Positions 58,683 through 64,000 of a stretch of DNA of 64,000 bases are shown one piece after another (position 1 is the first letter of the stretch; each line of letters starts with the position of its first letter). The position numbers were made by a program, and so were the translations under genes. Under the pieces are notes generated by a model. That model did not search any database and had not been told where the DNA came from. It saw nothing but the letters and a program-made list of their open reading frames with translations. The DNA is from Pseudomonadota bacterium (GTDB lineage: Bacteria > Pseudomonadota > Alphaproteobacteria > SP197): contig JBCCIS010000018.1 of assembly GCA_039028155.1 (NCBI GenBank), positions 1 through 64,000 of the forward strand, in the 5' to 3' direction.

Positions 58683-59438
58683 TCAGTCCGCGCGACCGGC
58701 ATAGATGAGCGAGCCGCCGAGGACCCCTGCCCGCAGGCGATCCAACAGGCCGCTATACAGACCGAGCACGTGATTGAAACCGTCGGTGCCGACGTGCGCC
58801 ACGATTGCTTCTTTCTTCGCTTCGATCTTGGCGACCAGGGCGATGTACCAGCCGATGTAGGCATCATCGATCGGCGTGCTGTCGTGCAGCCGCCAGCCGG
58901 CTTCATCAAGCAGACCCTCAACCCCTTCGCGCTTGACCGGCTGAGGAAGAAACGGACCGCCGGCATCGATCAAGGGATCGCGCTGGTAGGCGCCGGTGTC
59001 GACATAGTCAAAGATCGCGAGCGTAGCGCCGGGTGCGGCGACGTCGGCCAGGGCGCGCAACCCGGCCGGCTGATCGGGCAGGGCGTAGAGCACGTTGAAC
59101 ATGGTGATGACGTCGAAGCGGCGGTCGAGTTGGCCCGGCGCGGCGACGATGTCTGAGGCCAGGAATGTCGGGCCGGGATGGGTCTGGCGCGCGCCCTCGA
59201 TCGCGCGCGGCTCGATGTCGAATCCGGTGACCCGGCCCCAGCCGTGGTCTTGCAGATAGGCGGCCGTGCCGCCGAGCCCGCAACCGGCGTCGAGCAGATC
59301 GCGGTCGGGATCCCTGGCGATCGGCGCCATGGTCAACTCGATCGCCTCCTCCTCGCCGGCATGGGCGTAGTCGCCGTCGCGCACCAGTGCCAGCACCTGC
59401 TTGCCCTTGAAGGAGTTCATGGCGAAAGGAGCGGTCAT
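58683..59438 (-). CDS. class I SAM-dependent methyltransferase
   Basis: 251 residues from the ATG at 59436-59438. Motif I is LLDAGCGLGGTAAYLQDHGW, followed by VTGFDIEPRAIEGARQTHPG and VITMFNVLYALPD. The start has FKGKQVLALVRDGDYAHAGE. It resembles small-molecule O- or N-methyltransferases; the substrate is unknown. It is the left neighbour of a long spacer before the pilus operon. Confidence 0.85.
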   Translation of the reverse strand: MTAPFAMNSFKGKQVLALVRDGDYAHAGEEEAIELTMAPIARDPDRDLLDAGCGLGGTAAYLQDHGWGRVTGFDIEPRAIEGARQTHPGPTFLASDIVAAPGQLDRRFDVITMFNVLYALPDQPAGLRALADVAAPGATLAIFDYVDTGAYQRDPLIDAGGPFLPQPVKREGVEGLLDEAGWRLHDSTPIDDAYIGWYIALVAKIEAKKEAIVAHVGTDGFNHVLGLYSGLLDRLRAGVLGGSLIYAGRAD

Positions 59439-59479
59439 CGGAGCCTCAATTCGGTTATCTGGACCTTGCGCGCGGCAGC

Positions 59480-59525
59480 CTAGAGCAGATCGCACTCAAT
59501 CTGCACCGCCTGCGATCCGTTCTAG
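59480..59525. repeat. dispersed palindromic element, long copy
   Basis: CTAGAGCAGATCGCA (59480-59494) and TGCGATCCGTTCTAG (59511-59525) pair at 13 of 15 positions around a 16-nt loop. It is the fullest copy of the GATCYGCTCTAR family outside coding sequence. Confidence 0.75.
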
Positions 59526-60082
59526 TCACGCCGCCGGCCGCGACCAAGCCCCGCATCCCGGAACCCGCCTTTGGGATCAGCACCGGTAATCCCGGCGGCC
59601 GCCGCACGCGTGTTCGAGGGCCCTGATTCAGGCGGTCCAAACGACGCTGTCACATTCGAGGTACTCATAAAGGGTAGGCAATTTGCATCGCATCACAGAA
59701 ACGTTACCTGTTACATCACATAACATATGGCAGGACCAATGCCCTAGCGTCGCAAATAGCAAGCATTTCTGCCGTTTATCGTCCACCATGCCCGATCGTG
59801 TGTCGAAGTGTGACAAACGCCACACTCTCATTCTATACAACTTATAGTTTGTAGAGACTAACCCTTTGGAAATACTACATACTCCCAACGGAGGGGGCGG
59901 TCCCTGACAAAACGCGTCGCAGAATAAGGCGCGGAGGAGACCGCAAAACCTCATCGGTGAACAGGGTGGAAGCTGCAAGAAGGGCCACTGATTGGGCGAT
60001 TTAGCCCCGTGCAACGCGATGGATCAACGCGGGGTCGGTCAGTCAGCCTAAAAACAACGGCCTTATGGAGTCATGGCAAATC
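59526..60082 (+). promoter_or_regulatory. long AT-richer leader region of the pilus operon
   Basis: 557 bp without a convincing gene. It is lower in GC than its surroundings, especially 59640-59870, which contains CATTCTATACAACTTATAG and similar runs expected of promoters. It may hold a long 5' untranslated leader. GCCCCGTG and CGCGGGGT near 60005-60040 can pair. I did not identify a known riboswitch. The ORF of 128 codons on the other strand is not supported. Confidence 0.4.
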
Positions 60083-60625
60083 ATGAACCGTCTTACCCAA
60101 AAGTATAGCTCTAAACTCGTCGCCGGCGTCGCCGGTGCTTCCTTCGCGTTGTTGTCGGCGACCGCGTTGGCGACCGGCCCGTCCGGCCAGACCGATTCCG
60201 CTCTGGTCGAGATCGGCATCAACAACCTCTACAACATCGAGGGCATGAACGACATTCTGTTCGGCGTCTGGAATGGTCTGGGCGACGAGAGCCGCCAGGA
60301 TGACGTGTGCGTGTGGACCAACGTGCCCAGTGGTTCTTACAACGTCACGGTGACCTCGAGCACCGGCGGCTACACGCTGGACAGCGGCGCCAACCAACTT
60401 CCGGTCAGCATTTCATGGGCTGGTGCGCCCGGTCAGACCACCGGCACCGTGCTGACCTATGCCACGCCGTCTTCGTTCACGACCACGGCCACTGCGCCTG
60501 ACTGTCCCGGTGCCGACACCGCGACGTTCATCGTCGATATCCTCGCGACTGACCTTGCCGCCCAGCCGGCCAGCGCGACGGCGTACTCGGCGACCATGAC
60601 GGCCACGATTACGACTGGCCCGTAA
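60083..60625 (+). CDS. CS1/spore-coat-U-like major pilus subunit
   Basis: 180 residues from the ATG at 60083, with GGAG 12 nt upstream; an in-frame ATG at 60065 is possible. The signal peptide ends SATALA-TG. The mature part is beta-rich, with LFGVWNGLGDESRQDDVCVW near 59-78 and a second Cys in APDCPG, likely a disulfide. The same block occurs in the second domain of the next gene, so both are subunits of one fibre. It fits the alternate (CS1-like) chaperone-usher class, given the usher downstream. Confidence 0.7.
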   Translation: MNRLTQKYSSKLVAGVAGASFALLSATALATGPSGQTDSALVEIGINNLYNIEGMNDILFGVWNGLGDESRQDDVCVWTNVPSGSYNVTVTSSTGGYTLDSGANQLPVSISWAGAPGQTTGTVLTYATPSSFTTTATAPDCPGADTATFIVDILATDLAAQPASATAYSATMTATITTGP

Positions 60626-60657
60626 CCAGGTAGGCCCCGGCCGCAGGCCGGAGAAAC

Positions 60658-61734
60658 GTGAGCGCTGTTTCGGACATAGCGGCTTCGTTGCCGCGACGGA
60701 TTTTACCCGAGGCAGCGCTCATCGGCCTGCGGTTGGGCGCCCTTGCGCTTGTCGTGATGGTGGGGATCATGACATCAACCGAAACATTCGCGGCGAACTC
60801 GCAGTGCGCCGGACGGTTTCGTTCGTGCGCCGATCTTGAAGGGTTCACCGGCGACACGTTCACGATAACCTGGAACGGCGGTAACAACCGCAGCGCCGTG
60901 AGACGGCATTGCGCGCTGTCGAACCGGCCTTTCTTTTTCCGCCAGATCGAGGTTGTGGCTGTCGGCCAGGGTGCCGGCGGGGCATTCGAATTGAGCGGAC
61001 CGGGCGGCACGGTTCCCATCATCGTCCAGTACCGCAACCCGACCGGTGGAAGCTGGGTAACGCTGACGCCCAACACGCCGCGAAACTTCCAAAGCTTGAC
61101 CGAAGCGCAGTTCGACATTTGCACCAGTTCTGGCACCAACGCCGGCGGGCAACGCCTGCGCATCCGCATCATTGACGACGATCTGGAGAGTGTGCCCGCC
61201 GGTACCTATACCGGACGCATTCGTCTGACCATCAACGCGCCGTTCGGCGCCGGCACAGACACCGAATCGTCGGGGCTGATTACGGTGGTCAGTCCGCCGC
61301 TGATGAACTTCATCCGCTTGAAGAACAACTTCAACTTCGGCGTCTGGGACGGTTTCGGCAGCGAGACCAATGCCGATACCAGCGTTTGTGTGTGGACGAA
61401 CAACCGCCCGAGTGTCGGCGCGCCAGCGACCTATCAGGTGACGGCGATGACGGCAGAAGGCGCGTTCGAAGTCCTGTCCGGCGGCAGCCCGCCGATCCCA
61501 TACTCGGTCTATTGGGCCGGCAGCGGCGGCGTCAGTTCGATCGGTAGCGCGACACAACTGTTCTATGGCGCGCCGCAACAGTTCACGACGACGAACGATT
61601 CCGAGAACTGCGCCGGCAACTCCAACAACGCAAGCATGCTCGTGCACTTCGATGAAAGCGACCTGGGCGCTGCCCAAGCGGCTGCCGGCACCTACCAAAG
61701 CACCGTGCTGATCGAAGTCGCGATTCCACCGTGA
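60658..61734 (+). CDS. two-domain pilus subunit / adhesin candidate
   Basis: 358 residues, GTG start with GGAG about 8 nt upstream. A signal peptide or anchor ends near TETFAA. Residues about 50-205 form a Cys-containing first domain; residues about 210-358 (NFNFGVWDGFGSETNADTSV and CVWTNN) match the major subunit gene. A two-domain layout is typical of tip adhesins in chaperone-usher pili. It lies 32 nt after the major subunit and 6 nt before the usher. Confidence 0.7.
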   Translation: MSAVSDIAASLPRRILPEAALIGLRLGALALVVMVGIMTSTETFAANSQCAGRFRSCADLEGFTGDTFTITWNGGNNRSAVRRHCALSNRPFFFRQIEVVAVGQGAGGAFELSGPGGTVPIIVQYRNPTGGSWVTLTPNTPRNFQSLTEAQFDICTSSGTNAGGQRLRIRIIDDDLESVPAGTYTGRIRLTINAPFGAGTDTESSGLITVVSPPLMNFIRLKNNFNFGVWDGFGSETNADTSVCVWTNNRPSVGAPATYQVTAMTAEGAFEVLSGGSPPIPYSVYWAGSGGVSSIGSATQLFYGAPQQFTTTNDSENCAGNSNNASMLVHFDESDLGAAQAAAGTYQSTVLIEVAIPP

Positions 61735-61740
61735 TCAGCC

Positions 61741-64000
61741 ATGACGGAGCGCGGGGTAACATACAAAGGACGACGCAGCCGCTACCTTAGGGTGGCTGCG
61801 CCCTTGGTTGCGGCGGTAATGCTGGCGGCCGCCGGCTTGGGCGTCGTGCGCAGCGGCCTGGCGGAAGAGATATCGATTGCCGCCGACCTCGACTATATGC
61901 CGTCACTGGAGACGTTTATCGCCCTGATGCCGATCCCCGAACCGATCACACCTGATCAGTCGACAGGTGCGGTACCGGCCGGCTTCGAGAACCTTATCGA
62001 ACCGCAGACCAACGTCATCGACGTCTATTACAACGGTCGGATTTTGACATCCGCTGTGGCGACCTATGCGCCCGGCTCGATTACGTTCGATGATCCCGAC
62101 GCGATCGTGGACTTGATGGAAGATGTCGACAAGCGCGCCGCCGTCACGGCCGCCCTGACCGGACCGTTGAAAACCCACGGCGATCTGGTCTGTCTTCCCG
62201 GCGAGACATTGGAAGACGAAGGCTGCGGCGTGTTGCAGCCCACCGTCGCCGGCGTCGTTTTCGACCGCAACGCATTTCGCGCTGACGTCTTTGTCAACGG
62301 CACCTATCGCGCCGTACAGGGCAGCATCGGCGCGCGATACCTTGAACCAAGCGATGGCGACCCTGCGGTCCTGAGCTATCTGAGCGGCATTATTTCGGGC
62401 GGTGATCAGCAGACAAACGATTATGACATTCTGAACCACACTATTCTGGGATTTGAAGACAACCGTGTCGTCAGCGACCTGCTCTATGACAACCGCGACG
62501 GCTTTTTCCTGGATCAAGGGCAGTTCATCTCGGACCAGGAAGCGTGGCGTCTTCAGGGCGGCCTGTTCCGCACCGCGCCCTTGGAAGCGGTCGCTCAGGA
62601 AAAGATGATCGGCGTAGGCATTGGCACGCAGCTGGATTCCCGGATGGACCTGGACCTGGTCACCGGCACGCCGCTGGTTCTGTTCCTGCCCGTACGCTCC
62701 AAGGTCGACATCTTTGGCAATGGGCGTCTGCTCGCCAGTCAAACCTATGATGCCGGCAATCAGGTGCTGAACACTGCGACGCTGCCACCGGGCTCCTACG
62801 AGGTCACGTTGCGCATTCAGGAGATCGGCGGCGGCACGCGGGAGGAAACGCGGTTCTTCGCCAAGACGCCGGAGCTGCCGCCATCGGACGCGCCGACCTA
62901 TGTGTTTCAGATAGGCCAGTTGATCGATGACGACGTGCAAGGGCGCGACGGTGACTTGATTGGCGATGTCACTTCGACGCATCTGTTCCGCGCCGGAACG
63001 GTGCATCGCGTTGACGATCAGACCGGATGGTTTGCCGACCTGATGGGCAGCACCGATCAGGTCTTGTTGCAAACAGGCGGCGTTTTTCTGGACGAGTCGA
63101 CGCGATTGCAGGGCGGTGTCATCGCGACGACCGAACAGGACTACGGATACTTCCTGCGCTACACTGACCGGTTCGACAATCTGGGCATGAATTTGTCGCT
63201 GCGCCAGATCTTTGCCGGCAAAACCAGAGAGTTCCGCGACCCCGACATCTTCGATCCCTTCATCAACGATTCCCAACAGTTCAACGGCGCTCTCAGCTAT
63301 CGTTTCCCGGACTGGAGCACGACAGTCAGCATGGTCGGCAGCTACAGTGTCGAGGACGATCTGAAGGCCTGGTCGTTCGGCCCGCAATTCACATCGCAAG
63401 TGTTCTACGAAGATGGTCTGGACATCCAGTGGACGGGCAGCGTCACGCAATCCGACCGCGAGTTCCTGGCGTTGACGCAATTACGCTTCTCCTATGTCGT
63501 CGACAACTGGACCTATCAGGCTGCGCTTGGCTACCGCCATTCCGACCCGCGTCCGAACGACACATCGGACAACGGGTCCGGACCCGAGGGCGACGTTCTG
63601 GTTGTGTGGGACGATCAGGATCTGGTCGAGGGCGACCTGTCTCTGCGCGCAGGCGCGGTGAAGAACGTGTTCGAGGACTCGATCTATGCCGGCGGCGACT
63701 ATGCCAACGACATCGGCCGTGTCGGCTTCGACTACGAGACGGCATTCCACAGTGGCGGTTCGTTCACGACCTACGCCGGCAGTTTCGACGTCAATCTAAT
63801 CGGCAACCCCGACGGATTCGCGTTCGGTGGACCGGCATTGACCGAAAGCGGCGTCATGGTTCTGCTTGACGGCAACACCGATCCGGATCGGACGTTCCTG
63901 ATCAATGTCGATGGCGATCCGCAGGACAAGATCCGTTTAGGGGAGAGTGTCTTCTTGCCGCTGCCGCCCTACGCGACCTATGAAATCTCCCTGACCGACG
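61741..64000 (+). CDS. CS1-type (TcfC-like) outer-membrane usher, 5' part
   Basis: At least 753 residues from the ATG at 61741; no stop before the window end, so the gene is partial. A signal peptide (VAAPLVAAVMLAAAGLGVVR) is followed by an N-terminal periplasmic part, then KVDIFGNGRLLASQTYDAGN and LPPGSYEVTLRIQE, a pair of motifs typical of TcfC/CS1 ushers. Long stretches with alternating aromatic residues (GYFLRYTDRFDNLGMNL; FSYVVDNWTYQAALGYRH) are beta-barrel strands. It should secrete and assemble the two subunits encoded upstream. No chaperone gene is visible; it may lie beyond the right edge. Confidence 0.8.
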   Translation, partial: MTERGVTYKGRRSRYLRVAAPLVAAVMLAAAGLGVVRSGLAEEISIAADLDYMPSLETFIALMPIPEPITPDQSTGAVPAGFENLIEPQTNVIDVYYNGRILTSAVATYAPGSITFDDPDAIVDLMEDVDKRAAVTAALTGPLKTHGDLVCLPGETLEDEGCGVLQPTVAGVVFDRNAFRADVFVNGTYRAVQGSIGARYLEPSDGDPAVLSYLSGIISGGDQQTNDYDILNHTILGFEDNRVVSDLLYDNRDGFFLDQGQFISDQEAWRLQGGLFRTAPLEAVAQEKMIGVGIGTQLDSRMDLDLVTGTPLVLFLPVRSKVDIFGNGRLLASQTYDAGNQVLNTATLPPGSYEVTLRIQEIGGGTREETRFFAKTPELPPSDAPTYVFQIGQLIDDDVQGRDGDLIGDVTSTHLFRAGTVHRVDDQTGWFADLMGSTDQVLLQTGGVFLDESTRLQGGVIATTEQDYGYFLRYTDRFDNLGMNLSLRQIFAGKTREFRDPDIFDPFINDSQQFNGALSYRFPDWSTTVSMVGSYSVEDDLKAWSFGPQFTSQVFYEDGLDIQWTGSVTQSDREFLALTQLRFSYVVDNWTYQAALGYRHSDPRPNDTSDNGSGPEGDVLVVWDDQDLVEGDLSLRAGAVKNVFEDSIYAGGDYANDIGRVGFDYETAFHSGGSFTTYAGSFDVNLIGNPDGFAFGGPALTESGVMVLLDGNTDPDRTFLINVDGDPQDKIRLGESVFLPLPPYATYEISLTD

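Noticed and set aside
59628-60014. 128-codon minus-strand frame in the leader of the pilus operon
   Set aside because: No ribosome-binding site, no domain, and Cys/Leu-rich composition unlike other genes here; the region looks regulatory.
59880-60060. Cobalamin-riboswitch-like words (GGAGACCGC, GCCACTG)
   Set aside because: The order of the boxes is reversed compared with the real riboswitch and the core helices cannot be formed; chance resemblance.
61903-63480. 525-codon open frame on the minus strand
   Set aside because: It is antisense to the usher gene, whose plus-strand frame has clear family motifs; the minus-strand translation has no recognisable domain and is a GC-driven shadow.

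Overview
The window is high-GC DNA (roughly 60-65% by eye) densely packed with genes on both strands. Family content (Rieske oxygenases, PhyH dioxygenases, HyuA/HyuB, a polyamine-binding protein, GlxA and BetI-like regulators, an AEC carrier) and codon use suggest a free-living, metabolically versatile alphaproteobacterium, perhaps Rhodospirillales- or Rhizobiales-like. No rRNA or tRNA was seen, so the taxonomic call is an inference.

Layout. 1-9.7 kb: a truncated GMC oxidoreductase, a cupin/PhyH pair, a fusion of a secondary dicarboxylate-type carrier with a periplasmic solute-binding domain, an MDR oxidoreductase, a secreted protein of seven 20-residue cysteine repeats, a PH-domain membrane protein, a CPA1 antiporter and a Rieske oxygenase. 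9.7-28.5 kb: scattered catabolic and regulatory genes: LysR with a divergent TSUP permease, M24 peptidase, Tat-exported polyamine-binding protein, amidohydrolase, methyltransferase, RidA, two iron/2-oxoglutarate-type oxygenases, HyuB, a WYL regulator, a glutathione transferase and HyuA. An alpha/beta hydrolase gene lies between two copies of the hyuA 3' end. 29.2-33.8 kb: a prophage-like remnant with an S24 repressor, matching operator sites, phage-type replication genes and a lower-GC HEPN-like gene. 33.9-36 kb: a DoxD/DoxA thiosulfate:quinone oxidoreductase fusion followed by a protein with the COQ4 motif.

36-47.3 kb holds the most unusual locus: three diverged paralogs of a secreted beta-lactamase-fold serine hydrolase. 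One keeps the SxxK and YxN motifs. The other two have lost both and look like pseudoenzymes. Among them lie a Tat-exported glycosylasparaginase, two tandem secreted dienelactone-hydrolase-like proteins and a small exported protein; four of these genes form a stop/start-overlapping operon. An isochorismatase-like hydrolase and a GlxA regulator lie inside the same stretch.

47.3-59.5 kb: an adenylate cyclase/TolB/TPR regulator, a Sel1-repeat protein, two Bcr/CflA efflux pumps, a Rieske oxygenase with a divergent BetI-like regulator and a clear tandem operator, an orphan ParA, an AEC carrier, several very small genes, a LysE exporter and a methyltransferase. The second pump is preceded by a promoter, a 15-codon ORF and an intrinsic terminator, the architecture of an attenuator. 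60-64 kb: a CS1/alternate chaperone-usher pilus operon (major subunit, two-domain subunit, usher running off the right edge).

A dispersed extragenic palindrome with core GATCYGCTCTAR recurs at gene ends and often supplies the stop codon. Long open frames antisense to real genes are common here and were treated as GC-driven shadows.
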